Numbered from the stretch's first letter, positions 34,956-43,481 are shown. The stretch: DNA of 64,000 bases from Deinococcus gobiensis I-0 (GCF_000252445.1 NC_017791.1:124001-188000); one strand, 5' to 3'. Made by a program: numbers and translations. Notes: generated by a model not told the origin, from the letters alone.

Positions 34956-35496
34956 AGGCAGCTCCTCGGTCCACCCGAAAGCAGGCCGTGACTCGCGGGC
35001 GGTATCAGCGCGGTCACTGAGCAGTTGTTTCAATCCTTGGCCCACCCAAAGGCAGGCCGTGACCAGGCCCCGCCCTCCGATAGACCCTACGCGGTCGGGT
35101 TTCAGTTTCAATCCTCGGCCCACCGAAGGCAGGCCGCGACGGCGGCGGCATAATGATGTTTACTCAGCCCATGTTTCGATCCTCGGCCCACCCGAAGGTA
35201 GGCCGCGACCGGCCCGACTTCGCCTGTAATCAGGCACTCGGCTTGTTTCAATCCTCGGCCCACCCGAAGGCAGGCCGCGACCTGCGCGTCGCCCAGCACG
35301 GCTGTGCCTGCGATGAGTTTCAATCCTCGGCCCACCCGAAGGCAGGCCGCGACGGCACCCTTGTGCTCGAGAGTCAGGTAGATATGGGTTTCAATCCTCG
35401 GCCCACCCGAAGGCAGGCCGCGACCACAGGACAACGCTACACCCCGCATACCTGACTAGGTTTCAATCCTCGGCCCACCCGAAGGCAGGCCGCGAC
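34956..35496 (-). CRISPR. CRISPR array 2 (orphan): 7 repeats plus one degenerate
   Basis: 37-bp repeats, plus-strand form GTTTCAATCC...GGCCGCGAC, at 35027, 35105 (one base deleted), 35173, 35245, 35317, 35388 and 35460, with a badly decayed copy ending at 34992. Spacers are 34-41 nt. Left-hand repeats carry mutations and right-hand ones are identical, so the leader should be at 35497 and transcription on the minus strand, where the repeat ends GGATTGAAAC. The repeat differs from array 1 except at both ends (GTTTCA.TCC and GCGRC). No cas gene adjoins it. Confidence 0.95.
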
Positions 35497-35633
35497 AGTT
35501 ATGATACTAGAGACGTACTGGGACGATATTTATAGACCACATTCCGCGAACCCCTCGCGGGCCTCTTCAACTTTTAGACACTTCTCTGTTCATTTTGTCA
35601 TGCAACGCGTCCCATACGCTTTCCTGGGACAAC

Positions 35634-35671
35634 GCGAACCCCCCGGCTTCCATCCGTCGCGGGGGGTTCGC
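35634..35671. terminator. Strong hairpin near array 2 leader
   Basis: GCGAACCCCCCG (35634-35645) pairs perfectly with CGGGGGGTTCGC (35660-35671). No clear T-run. It separates the array 2 leader from the IS at 35821. The 320 bp from 35497 to 35820 hold no convincing gene; a 107-codon frame at 35501 crosses both leader and hairpin. Confidence 0.6.
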
Positions 35672-35820
35672 ACGGGAGGCGACCTACAGGATCATCGGGT
35701 CAGTAAAATCCACATATCGGTCACGTCCGAACGCTTCCACGAACTTCTCGCGCGGCTGGCGCAGACGGTAGATTCGGATGCTGTCCTCGGCTGGTTCCAA
35801 GACCTCAAGCAGTTTCCCTC

Positions 35821-36953
35821 CTGACTACCCTTCAAAATGCACAGTAGGCAGCAGGAAGTCGGCTCCTGTACGGTATTTCTGCAATGAAAACCCTGAGGAG
35901 CCGACCACCTCACGATACCTTGCAGACCGCCTTGCGGTCTGCTTTCCCTGTGGACGCTCGCCGCCTCGTCGTCTTCACGGCACTGATCCTGGCGGTCATT
36001 CAGGCGCGGACCGTCGTCCTGTACAGCTTGAAGACGCACGTCGCTCTCCCAGGGTCGTTGACGACTCGATATCAGCGGCTCTGCCGGTTCGTCCAGTTCC
36101 CGTTTCCTGAGGTACTGTTCCCCCGATTCGCCTTGTCCTTTCTCCCGCCCGGCCCAGTCGACCTCATTCTCGACCGCACCAACTGGAAACTTGGACAGCA
36201 GGACGTCAATATTCTCCTGCTCTCTGCCGTGTGGAACGGGTTCAGTTTACCGCTGATGTGGACCCTGCTCCCGCACGGTGGGGCCAGTCGTTCCTGTGTC
36301 CGGGAAGCGCTCGTGGAGCGCTTCCTGAAGCTCTGCCCCAGATCGGGAGATCTGGTGCCTGCTCGCGGATCGTGAATTCATTGGGCAGCACTGGTTTCGA
36401 TTCCTCGATCAGCACGGGGTTGCACCCTGCATTCGTCTCCCAGTTCGCGCCACGATCGGCGCGCACGGCATGCCGGTCTGGGCGGTCTTCAAGAACCTTC
36501 AGGTGGGTGAAGTCAGGGTCTGGCATCGCCAGACCCGCATCTACGGAGTGAATCTGCGGGTGGCGGCCACGAAAAACGCAGCCGGTGACATGCTGTACCT
36601 GGCCTATCGGGGGCACGCCCTGCCGAACATGCGCCGGTATGCCCTGCGCTGGCAAACAGAAAATCTGCACGCCGCGTTGAAAACCAGAGGGTTCAACCTG
36701 GAAGATACGGGTCTGACGCGCCCCGAACGAGTGTCTTCGCTGCTGACGGTCATCAGCGTCGCCTTCATCTGGGCGTGCGTGACGGGCGAGGTCGTGGCAC
36801 GTTGAACCGCGACCAAAGTAAAGAAACACGGACACCGTGCGGTGTCCGTGTTTCGACTTGGGCTTGATCATCTCCAGGATCTTCTGCTGCATCCGTCCGG
36901 CGCATCCTGGCGCACTTTGAGCACACTCATGCCCCGTTTTGAAGGATAGTCAG
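35821..36953 (+). mobile_element. IS4-like insertion sequence, ~1.13 kb
   Basis: Inverted ends: CTGACTACCCTTCAAAA at 35821 and the complement of TTTTGAAGGATAGTCAG ending at 36953, one mismatch. It contains one transposase gene with a single frameshift. A 93-bp copy of its left end lies inverted at 37764. No clear target duplication. Confidence 0.8.
35884..36805 (+). pseudogene. IS4-like transposase, single frameshift
   Basis: The first frame runs from [17 protein letters not shown] through [20 protein letters not shown] (first catalytic Asp) to CPRSGDL at about 36350. Shifting one base there restores the enzyme as [20 protein letters not shown] (second Asp), GMPVWAVFKNLQVGEVRVWH and the YALRWQTENLHAALKTRGF motif with catalytic Glu, ending at 36805. 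No slippery sequence is seen, so I treat it as a mutation. The element could have been mobile recently. Confidence 0.85.
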
Positions 36954-36984
36954 CAGCAGGCAGCCACTTCGATCCAGATTCGCG

Positions 36985-37575
36985 TCAAGACGGCTGAACG
37001 AGCTCGTGAAGGGGGCGACAATCAACGTCAGTGATCATGAGGTCATGGAAGGTCACTCGGAAGCCCTCGCGCTCCGGACTGCAAGCCATCACGCCTACCT
37101 GCGCGGGCAGACCGGCTGGAAAGTAAGCCACACGCAGCAACGTCCAGGGCGTCGCGCGGTCTGGACGGGCGTGGACGATCAGGGCGTCGCCTCGCCGGAT
37201 GACCCGGAACGTGACTTCCGAAAGATCAGCCGCAGGCAGGACACTCCAATCAGAGTGTTCGTGCGTGACAACAGTGCTCCACTGCTGACGACCCACATAT
37301 TCCACGCCGGTCTTCATCCACTGGGTTTCGCTCGCCCGCACCATGAGACCCGCCTGGTCGTACAGGTGCTCGTACATGCCCTGCACACGGACGCTCGCTG
37401 TGAATTCAGGTGGCGCCATCCCCAGGAGGGCGTGCCCGTCATCTCGCACGAACCCGTACTGGGTGGTCCGCCAGAAGTCTGTGCGGCTCCCTGTGGTGAT
37501 CTCCAGCGCACCGTCTTCCTGCTCCTGCGCAAGGGGAGGTGGCGAATGCCAGCTGAGGTTGTTCCACATCGTCAC
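36985..37575 (-). CDS. DUF1349 family protein
   Basis: About 196 aa. WNNLSWHSPP, TDFWRTTQYGFVRDDGHALL, YEHLYDQAGLMVRASETQWM and KTGVEYVGRQQWSTVVTHEH match the DUF1349/YesU concanavalin-like fold, a probable carbohydrate-binding or lyase-like protein of unknown substrate. The frame is open to 37701, but AGGAG lies 5 nt before a GTG at 37575, close to the family N-terminus, so I place the start there. It lies between an IS and an inverted solo end of the same IS. Confidence 0.8.
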   Translation of the reverse strand: MTMWNNLSWHSPPPLAQEQEDGALEITTGSRTDFWRTTQYGFVRDDGHALLGMAPPEFTASVRVQGMYEHLYDQAGLMVRASETQWMKTGVEYVGRQQWSTVVTHEHSDWSVLPAADLSEVTFRVIRRGDALIVHARPDRATPWTLLRVAYFPAGLPAQVGVMACSPEREGFRVTFHDLMITDVDCRPLHELVQPS

Positions 37576-37763
37576 ACCATAACTCCTGACCATCAACAGC
37601 GCCCCGGACGGAACCGCCGTGGCGGTTCGTTGACTTCTGCGTTCCACCTGGAGTGAGGAGAACGGTACTCTCCCCCACTCGTGCCCACTGGAGACACCCA
37701 TGCCCCCACCATCACCCGCCGCCGCCCTGGCGCGCTGGTGGGCGTCGTTCCTGCCGGAATGTG

Positions 37764-37856
37764 GTGAGGTGGTCGGCTCCTAAGGGTTTTCATCGCAGAA
37801 ATACCGTACAGGAGCCGACTTTCTGCTGCCTACCGTGCGTTTTGAAGGGTAGTCAG
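37764..37856 (-). mobile_element. Solo inverted left end of the 35821 IS
   Basis: 93 bp that match, in reverse complement, the first ~93 bp of the IS at 35821, from the terminal repeat CTGACTACCC through the first codons of its transposase, with only a few mismatches. The remainder of that copy is gone. Confidence 0.85.
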
Positions 37857-37907
37857 GCGCTTGCGGCCTTCGGTGCGGGCGGTGTCGCATCTCACGCTTC
37901 ACCACGC

Positions 37908-38309
37908 TCAGGGTAGGGCGTGTGGGCAGCGGGCCCCCACGTCCCAGTTCTGAAGCCCAGGGCGGGGGGCTGTGACGGCTCCTCCCGTTCCAGATCCGGC
38001 CAGCGCACCCAGCCATAGCGGCCGAGTTGCTCGTACTACAGCCTGGACCGACTCCCGGTACGTCGCGGTGTCCGTCGCTGGGTCGTGGCCTTCGAGGGTG
38101 AGGTCCCGGTGGTTGACCTGCAGGGAGCCGCCCACGTTCACGAAATGCTCGAGGCGGCAGGTGGAGTCGCCGGTTTCCCGGTCAGCGCGGTCCAGCTTGG
38201 TGCTGTACATACGGCGCTCGATGTTCGCCACGCCGGGGCGCGGGCCCTTGCGCCGGATCTCCAGGTGCAGCACGCCACTGAAGGGCGGGGGAAGAGTGGA
38301 ATCCGTCAT
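37908..38309 (-). CDS. Hypothetical protein, 133 aa
   Basis: Unrecognised. LHLEIRRKGPRPGVANIERR, then RLEHFVNVGGSLQVNHRDLT and a C-terminus of low confidence. The end lies 52 bp from the IS remnant, so the gene may have been trimmed or had its tail changed by that event. It is divergent from the BrnT/BrnA operon; the region between them holds an inverted repeat operator. Confidence 0.45.
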   Translation of the reverse strand: MTDSTLPPPFSGVLHLEIRRKGPRPGVANIERRMYSTKLDRADRETGDSTCRLEHFVNVGGSLQVNHRDLTLEGHDPATDTATYRESVQAVVRATRPLWLGALAGSGTGGAVTAPRPGLQNWDVGARCPHALP

Positions 38310-38320
38310 ATCCCTCCAAC

Positions 38321-38343
38321 ATGTAGCGACAAACGTGCTACAT
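38321..38343. promoter_or_regulatory. Operator-like inverted repeat of the BrnT/BrnA operon
   Basis: ATGTAGC (38321-38327) and GCTACAT (38337-38343), 9 bp apart, ending 7 bp before the brnT ATG. BrnA-type antitoxins autorepress their operon, so this is a fitting site. Confidence 0.6.
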
Positions 38344-38350
38344 TTAAGCC

Positions 38351-38617
38351 ATGGAATTCGATTGGGACGACGCCAATACCGAGCACATCGCCCGGCATGC
38401 CGTCCATCCCGAAGAAGCGGAAGAGGCCGTCACCGATCCCGACCGCGTCGGCGCTCCGGCCTACCACGCCCAGAACGGCGAGCGTCGTCAGGCCATCACC
38501 GGCCAGACTGAAGACGGCCGCCTGTTGACCGTCATCCTCACCCGGCGGGACGACCTCCTGCGCGTCATCACCGCACGCGACGCCAGTGAAAGCGAACGCC
38601 GCGCCTACCGGAGGTAA
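38351..38617 (+). CDS. brnT: BrnT-family toxin
   Basis: 88 aa. FDWDDANTEHIARHAVHPEE at the N-terminus and RLLTVILTRRDDLLRVITAR followed by ASESERRAY at the C-terminus are the BrnT RelE-like RNase signatures. It is 5 bp upstream of the antitoxin gene, the normal toxin-first order. Predicted to cleave mRNA when free of its partner. Confidence 0.92.
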   Translation: MEFDWDDANTEHIARHAVHPEEAEEAVTDPDRVGAPAYHAQNGERRQAITGQTEDGRLLTVILTRRDDLLRVITARDASESERRAYRR

Positions 38618-38622
38618 TCCTT

Positions 38623-38931
38623 ATGTCTGAACTGACCCTCATCACGGATATGGCCCAGGTGCCGGCGTTCTCGACCGAGGCCGAAGAAGCGGACTTCTGG
38701 GCGACGCACGCCCTGGCGGAGCATCTCCTCGGTGCGCAGCATGCCGACACAGATCTGCTGCCCCCCACGCGGCCCCGCAAATCCCATCCCACCAGTCTGC
38801 GCCTGGGCACGGATCTGGAGCGGCGTCTCCGGCATCTCGCGGAACTGAAGGACACCTCGTACCAGACCCTCCTTAAAGAATTCGTGCTGGAGCGGGTCTA
38901 TGAAGAGGAAAAACGTCTGGGCGTGATCTGA
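38623..38931 (+). CDS. brnA: BrnA/CopG-like antitoxin
   Basis: 102 aa. VPAFSTEAEEADFWATHALA is the typical BrnA N-terminus; the C-terminal TSLRLGTDLERRLRHLAELK and YQTLLKEFVLERVYEEEKR form a ribbon-helix-helix DNA-binding domain. It should neutralise BrnT and repress the operon. GGAGG at 38609 precedes the ATG. A terminator follows. Confidence 0.9.
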   Translation: MSELTLITDMAQVPAFSTEAEEADFWATHALAEHLLGAQHADTDLLPPTRPRKSHPTSLRLGTDLERRLRHLAELKDTSYQTLLKEFVLERVYEEEKRLGVI

Positions 38932-38939
38932 ACAGGGCG

Positions 38940-38967
38940 CTCCCCAGACCGTTCCTGGTCTGGGGAG
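38940..38967. terminator. Terminator between brnA and Ro60 gene
   Basis: CTCCCCAGACC (38940-38950) pairs with GGTCTGGGGAG (38957-38967), 6-nt loop, between convergent genes. Confidence 0.75.
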
Positions 38968-38996
38968 GGGGAGATGCCGGGAGGTGTGGTGTTGGG

Positions 38997-40295
38997 TTAC
39001 GCCTGCTCGTGGGCCTGGATCCAGGCCATGACCTGCTCGGAGAAGCCGTCCATGTGCACCCAGGGGCCGTAGCCCACGCCGTGCTTGTCGGTCGCCACAT
39101 TCACGAGGTAGCCCCAGCTTCTGGGGCCAGGCACCGGGTCATGGCTCTGCTCGTCGGTGAACACGATCAGGCGGTCATGCGGCTTGGTGTTGATTTCGCG
39201 CACCGCCGCGCCCAGGTACGTCGCTCCTCGCGTACCCCCCAACTCGTCGCGCAACGCGAAGCCCCGACGCGCCCGGTGCTGGCGCAGATCATCGCTGAAT
39301 GTGTAGACCTCGACGCTCTCGCACAGCTCACGGGCCAGCATCGCCAATGCGGCCGCCGCTTCGTAGCGGCTCAGGTTGCTCTTGCCGCTGAGCTTCGCGT
39401 CCATGCTGCCACTGGCATCCAACAGGAGGACGGTATGCCCGGCCAGCTTGGGCATCCCTTCCAGACCCCGCAGCATCAGGGTTTCGAGTTCGGGTTCCAG
39501 CGTGGGCGCGGCGCGCGCGGCCGTGATGAAGCGGAAGGGCAGCACCCGCTCCGGGTTGGTCTCCCGTAGCGCCTGGCGCACGCGCTCCTGGGGCACCCCC
39601 GCCGCCAGCATGCCGCGCAGGTTGCGCAGCAGGGCCAGCGCCCCGAGCTTGCGTTCGTCGAGCAGCCGGATGAAGGTCTGGGCCTTGTCCGCCCCGGCGC
39701 TGAGCGCCACTTCCCAGGTGTCGGGCGCGGCCAGCGTGCCGTCCACCAGCGCCTTCCAGGTCGCCTCCTGCGCCCCATTCTGCGGCGTGGGATGGGTCAG
39801 GAACAGCACGTCGCGCAGCCGCACGGCGCCGCCGCGGTTGTATTTCGCCAGTTGGTAGGCGCTGAACTTCGGGAAGGCGCGCGCCAGGCCTTTCTTGACC
39901 TGTCCGCTCAGGGGCTGCCGGCCACCCTGCCAGTAGATGGCCAGGAACTCGGTGAGTTCGTCGGGCCGCTGAATGACGGCTGCGAGCGTCTCGGCGACGA
40001 GGGCGCGGTGCTCGGGCAGCCGGGCCATCTCACGCACGATGAGCAGGGGCACGTGCCGCAGCTTGAGTTCGGTGCGGGCCCGGATGGCCGTCTGGGCGGC
40101 GTAGTCGGGCGAGACGGCCTTCACGGCCTCGCGGATCTGGTCGGCGACGGTCTGCCCGTCGACGTAGAAGGTGTTCTCCCACAGCAGACAGCTGGACACC
40201 AGGCGCGCGAGCTGCTGCTCGGGCGTGATGTGGCGCGCGGGGGCGCCCTCGTGCGTGATGTGCTGGGGACGGCTGTTCAGGGTCTTCAGTTTCAT
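38997..40295 (-). CDS. rsr: Ro60/Rsr-like RNA-binding protein (TROVE + vWA)
   Basis: 432 aa. The N-terminal TROVE HEAT-repeat ring reads ITPEQQLARLVSSCLLWENT, KLRHVPLLIVREMARLPEHR and KKGLARAFPKFSAYQLAKYN; a vWA domain follows with the MIDAS motif LLLDASGSMDAKLS, GGTRGATYLGAAVREI and VFTDEQSHD. Bacterial Ro binds Y RNAs and, with PNPase, helps degrade or mature structured RNA; in Deinococcus it aids UV survival. It is ~100 residues shorter than D. radiodurans Rsr. GGGGAGGTG precedes the ATG. Two Y-RNA-like sequences lie directly upstream on the same strand. Confidence 0.95.
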   Translation of the reverse strand: MKLKTLNSRPQHITHEGAPARHITPEQQLARLVSSCLLWENTFYVDGQTVADQIREAVKAVSPDYAAQTAIRARTELKLRHVPLLIVREMARLPEHRALVAETLAAVIQRPDELTEFLAIYWQGGRQPLSGQVKKGLARAFPKFSAYQLAKYNRGGAVRLRDVLFLTHPTPQNGAQEATWKALVDGTLAAPDTWEVALSAGADKAQTFIRLLDERKLGALALLRNLRGMLAAGVPQERVRQALRETNPERVLPFRFITAARAAPTLEPELETLMLRGLEGMPKLAGHTVLLLDASGSMDAKLSGKSNLSRYEAAAALAMLARELCESVEVYTFSDDLRQHRARRGFALRDELGGTRGATYLGAAVREINTKPHDRLIVFTDEQSHDPVPGPRSWGYLVNVATDKHGVGYGPWVHMDGFSEQVMAWIQAHEQA

Positions 40296-40316
40296 GGCGG
40301 CACCTCCCCTGAGGGC

Positions 40317-40455
40317 AAAAAAAGAACGCCGGGGGAACAGGCGTTCGCGGTCAATACGTGCTCTGCCACTGAGCTACAGCGCTGGCGCGCTGGTGGGAGT
40401 CGAACCCACGTCCACGTCATCCGAATGAAGGAACCGCGAACTTCACCACCCGGCG
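40317..40455 (-). ncRNA. Y RNA candidate with permuted tRNA-like module
   Basis: On the minus strand the ends pair (CGCCGGG with CCCGGCG), followed by an internal loop (UGGUGAA opposite GCCUGUUCC) and a 9-bp stem (GUUCGCGGU with ACCGCGAAC). Inside is a T-arm-like hairpin (GUGGG UUCGACU CCCAC), a 6-bp stem (CAGCGC/GCGCUG) and a D-arm-like AGCUCAGUGGCAGAGC. A T-run at 40317-40323 ends it. The order T-arm, acceptor-like stem, D-arm is a circularly permuted tRNA, as known for bacterial YrlA. It ends 22 bp before the Ro60 start. Confidence 0.85.
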
Positions 40456-40462
40456 AAGGTGT

Positions 40463-40530
40463 CTGAGGGAATGGGCGGACACGGTCGTGGTTTCTTTGGA
40501 AGAGAAGGAACCGTGCCCTTCACCACTCAG
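40463..40530 (-). ncRNA. Second, minimal Y RNA candidate
   Basis: 68 nt on the minus strand with the same plan as its neighbour: closing stem CUGAG/CUCAG, internal loop UGGUGAA opposite GCCCAUUCC, then GGGCACGGU pairing with ACCGUGUCC, but only a short loop (UCCUUCUCUUCC...) in place of the tRNA-like module. Both RNAs keep the loop bases while the stems differ, which indicates a conserved protein-binding site, presumably for Ro60. The two may be cut from one precursor. Confidence 0.75.
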
Positions 40531-40730
40531 GCTCATCCAGCGTACCGGGGGGCCGCAAGAAGAGACATAGCGACTTTGACCTAGGGTCTGTGCAACCGAA
40601 CTCATCGTAAAGGCGTAGCGTCAGGGTTTGTCCTGCCGAACCGACCTCACTGAGCCCAAATGGAACGCCCTCCAGCCTTACCTGCCCGCCAGTCCGAGGC
40701 GCGGTCACCCCTACGCTGATTATCATCGAG

Positions 40731-41881
40731 CTCAGGAGTTGCACCTGCATAAGACGAAAAAAGCGCTCCCAGACGCGAGAGTCTGGGAGTGTCGAAGTCA
40801 CAGCCTCTCTGGGAGCGTGCCCGCATACTGACAGACTGCCTGCTCGCCGTTCCTCCCACGGCTTACCAGCAACGCAGCCTCGGGGCTGCGTTCTCTCTTT
40901 TTCTCAATCCAGACGTGAAGATGGCTCTTCACCGAGCCGAGCTCGTCAGCGCCAGTGCCCTCAGTCGCTTCTTCAACGAATACGACTGGGACACCACCGC
41001 GTGCTGGACCCTTCTAAGGGACGCCCAGTGGGACCTCCTGCTCCAAGCGGCTCAGCGGAAACATCATCCGCGCCTGCGGCTGAGTGTCGATCTCACCAGC
41101 GTCCCGAAAACGGGACGCCAGCTCCCGTTCGTTCGCGTTTACAACGAGGTCCACGGCATCCATCTCGTCATCCTCTTTGCGCACTACGGGACCCTGAAGT
41201 TCCCAGTGGGGTACCGGGTGTACCGCGGCAAAGGGACGCCCACACCCGTCACACTGGCCCGTGACCTGCTGCGCACTGTTCCGCACACCATCCGCACCCG
41301 GTTCCGGGTGCGTGTCCTCGCCGATAGCGGCTTCGAGGCAGCCGCCTTTCTTGACGAGGTTCGGACGCTGGGCTTTGAATTCGTGGTCGGGGTACGGTCG
41401 ACCCGGCGCACCGATCATCCTGGCGTCGTCACCGTTGCCGATTGCCCGCATGGCGGGTACGTCGAACTCCAGAACTGGCCGCACGACACCCTGACGCTCG
41501 GTCGCGTTCAGCGCGGCCAACGTGTGTTCCATGCGGTGTCCTCTGAGTTGATGGAGGGCGACAAGGTGATCTCAGAAGGGGCAAAGCGCTGGCCTACCTC
41601 GTCGTTCTTCAAGGAGAGCAAGCATCAGTTTGGGCTGAACCGTTTCGCACTGCGGACCGCCCGAGGATTGGACCGGTGGCTGCTGCTGATCTTCGTCGCT
41701 TGGACGCTGACCCTGCTGGGCGCACAACCGGGCCAAACGCTGGCGAGCAGCGCACGACGTGCGCTGCTCGCTCTTCAGCCGGAGCTGTATCTCAACCGCC
41801 TGCTGCACTTCTTCACGAAAAACGCGGAATTTCTCGACCAGCACGGCTATTCATTGTCCTATGCGAGGTGCAACTTCTGAG
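40731..41881 (+). mobile_element. Intact nested IS (IS4/IS701-like), 1151 bp
   Basis: Ends CTCAGGAGTTGCACCT at 40731 and the complement of AGGTGCAACTTCTGAG ending at 41881. A 5-bp target duplication TCGAG is present at 40726-40730 and 41882-41886. One uninterrupted transposase gene, so it may be active. Confidence 0.9.
40789..41880 (+). CDS. IS4/IS701-like transposase
   Basis: 363 aa, complete. [20 protein letters not shown] holds the first catalytic Asp, [18 protein letters not shown] the second, and the region [20 protein letters not shown] is the Y-x2-R-x3-E-x6-K-like part. The stop codon lies inside the right inverted repeat. The starting codon GTG at 40789 follows the left end by 58 bp. 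Confidence 0.88.
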   Translation: MSKSQPLWERARILTDCLLAVPPTAYQQRSLGAAFSLFLNPDVKMALHRAELVSASALSRFFNEYDWDTTACWTLLRDAQWDLLLQAAQRKHHPRLRLSVDLTSVPKTGRQLPFVRVYNEVHGIHLVILFAHYGTLKFPVGYRVYRGKGTPTPVTLARDLLRTVPHTIRTRFRVRVLADSGFEAAAFLDEVRTLGFEFVVGVRSTRRTDHPGVVTVADCPHGGYVELQNWPHDTLTLGRVQRGQRVFHAVSSELMEGDKVISEGAKRWPTSSFFKESKHQFGLNRFALRTARGLDRWLLLIFVAWTLTLLGAQPGQTLASSARRALLALQPELYLNRLLHFFTKNAEFLDQHGYSLSYARCNF

Positions 41882-42460
41882 TCGAGGCCTCGACGGTATT
41901 CTCCAGCGCATCAAAGTGGGTACACCATGGCGTGACATCCCCAAACGGTACGGCCCGTGGCACCCCTACCACGACCGACTCGCCCGCTGGGAACGCAACG
42001 GTACTTGGTTACGTCTCTTCCAGTCCCTACAAGCTCTCGCCAATCAAGCAGGCAAAATCAACTGGGACGGTGCGGTGTTGGGTAGCAGCCACATCCGTGC
42101 CCACAGCGGCGCTGCAGGCGCAAAGACATGTGCGGCCATGAACGACGCTCGACCCAAGGTGAAGAGCGAATAGCTGGGTGACACCCGAGGGGGCCGCACC
42201 ACCAAGCTCCACCTTTACGCAGATGGACATGCTCGACCTCTACAGGATGTCTTGGAGGTCCATCCAGAGACGCGCGACCTGATAGTCAATATCAACCCAC
42301 TGGTCCTCCATGAGGTGGCCCCCTCCACAGGGGCGGGACGACTGGTAGGGAGCGGACCGTCAGGCGTATTGAACATATACCAGCCGTTGGTCAGCCAAAA
42401 CCAGCCCGAGAGGTAGTGCTAAGAGGCTGAGGACAGAACGGGGAGGGGTAGGGTCCAGGT

Positions 42461-43198
42461 ATGGTCGAGCGACTGGTGCCGAACGAACTCTGGGCTCTGA
42501 TTGCGCCCGTATTTCCTGCGTTACCTGCGCGGCCCAGAGGGGATCGCCAACGACAATCCAACCGTCGGACCGTCGCCGGCATCCTCTCTCCTGCGGTGGG
42601 GTCTGCCTTGGCGTCAATTGCCGCTTGCTTTAGGCTTGGGAAGCGGACGGACCTGCGAGCGTCGACTGGTCCCGTTCTACGCTGGACTCCATCAGTATCC
42701 CCGCGCCACGCGGTGGATCGCACACTGGCCCAACCCGACAGACCGGGGGAAGGCCGGTAGCAAACTTCACCTGCTCATCGACGGTCAGGGCCTCCCCTGG
42801 CCATCCGTCTGTCTGACGCGAACGTCCACGACGCGCAGCAACTGGAAGCAACCGTCAATGCGGTTCCTGGGGTGCGCAACGGACGGCGAGGTCGGCCGCG
42901 ACGACGTCCCGCTAAGCTCTACGCCGATAAAGGGTATGCCTTCGGGCGATGGCGCCGTGCACTGATTCACCGCAGGATCGTGCCGCGTATTGCCCGACGG
43001 GGCGTAGAGTCCAGCTCCACCCTGGGCCGACATCGGTGGCGGGTGGAGCGGACCCTGAGCTGGCTGGTGTCCTCCCGCAAGCTCGCAGTCAGGAGGGAAC
43101 GAAGCGCTGCTTCGTTCCTGGCGTTGGCTCAGCTGGCCTGTGCCCTGATCGTCTGGCGACGGACGTGCGGGGCGCTCAGCGCCCCGGAGGTTGCGTGA
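42461..43198 (+). pseudogene. IS5-family transposase, frameshifted (copy 1)
   Basis: Starts MVERLVPNELWALIAPVFPA, an IS5 N-terminus. Successive frames carry LLRWGLPWRQLPLALG, SKLHLLIDGQGLPW, then AKLYADKGYAF and HRWRVERTLSWLVSSRKLAV (the catalytic Glu region), ending at 43198. At least three frame changes are needed. Upstream, GCTAAGAGGCTGAGGACAG at 42419 is the left end shared with the inverted copy at 44706-45300. The C-terminal end overlaps the convergent gene at 43176. Confidence 0.82.
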
Positions 43199-43481
43199 TC
43201 ACTTGGAGTTGTCCGTAAAGCTTCCCGAGCAGTTTGATCTGCCGTTCAGCAGCCTTGACGCGCTCGTCCTCCTGGGCAAGCTCGTCCACACGAATCGCCT
43301 GTCCAGCCAGCGTGTGCGCGATGTTCAGCAGGGCCTTCTCGAACTCTACGGCGGCCATCATGGCCTCACCGCTCTCCATGGCCAGGTCGCCGGCCATGCC
43401 TTCGAGCATCTCCATCATGTCCAGCCCTCGGCCTGGAAGTGGGGTGATGGTGATCTCAGGGTCGGTTTTCTTACGCGGCAT
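43176..43481 (-). CDS. Hypothetical helical protein, 101 aa
   Basis: Unrecognised. It has an N-terminal basic segment (MPRKKTDPEITITPLPGRG), a Met-rich helix (MMEMLEGMAGDLAMESGEAM) and a long charged helix probably forming a coiled coil. The last six codons come from IS sequence, so the original C-terminus may have been altered by the insertion. It is 24 bp downstream of the alpha/beta hydrolase gene on the same strand. Confidence 0.55.
   Translation of the reverse strand: MPRKKTDPEITITPLPGRGLDMMEMLEGMAGDLAMESGEAMMAAVEFEKALLNIAHTLAGQAIRVDELAQEDERVKAAERQIKLLGKLYGQLQVITQPPGR

Larger units (their letters stand above)
40621..42300 (+). pseudogene. IS5 transposase split by a nested IS
   Basis: N-terminal part before 40731 (SCRTDLTEPKWNALQPYL) joins directly to HRGLDGILQRIKVGTPWRDI after the nested IS and one copy of its TCGAG duplication. 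It continues through WDGAVLGSSHIRAHSGAAGA, meets a TAG at 42171, and resumes as GDTRGGRTTKLHLYADGHAR. It therefore has an insertion, an in-frame stop and a lost C-terminus. Confidence 0.8.
40583..42360 (+). mobile_element. IS5-family remnant interrupted by another IS
   Basis: The left end AGGGTCTGTGCAAC at 40583 is typical of IS5. Transposase pieces flank the IS at 40731-41881: LTEPKWNALQPYLPASPRRG before it, GILQRIKVGTPWRDIPKRYG after it. The right end is not identifiable; similarity fades near 42300-42360. Confidence 0.75.

Noticed and set aside
21274..35610. Similarity between leader segments of the two arrays (TTGTCATGAAACACGT and TTGTCATGCAACGCGT)
   Set aside because: Short and at different distances from the repeats (about 36 and 97 nt); not enough to claim a shared leader motif without a search.
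35501..35824. 107-codon ORF beside CRISPR array 2
   Set aside because: Starts at the repeat edge, crosses the leader and a 12-bp perfect hairpin, and has no recognisable domain.
40583..40597. GGGTCTGTGCAAC as part of the Y RNA promoter
   Set aside because: It is the terminal repeat of the neighbouring IS5 remnant.
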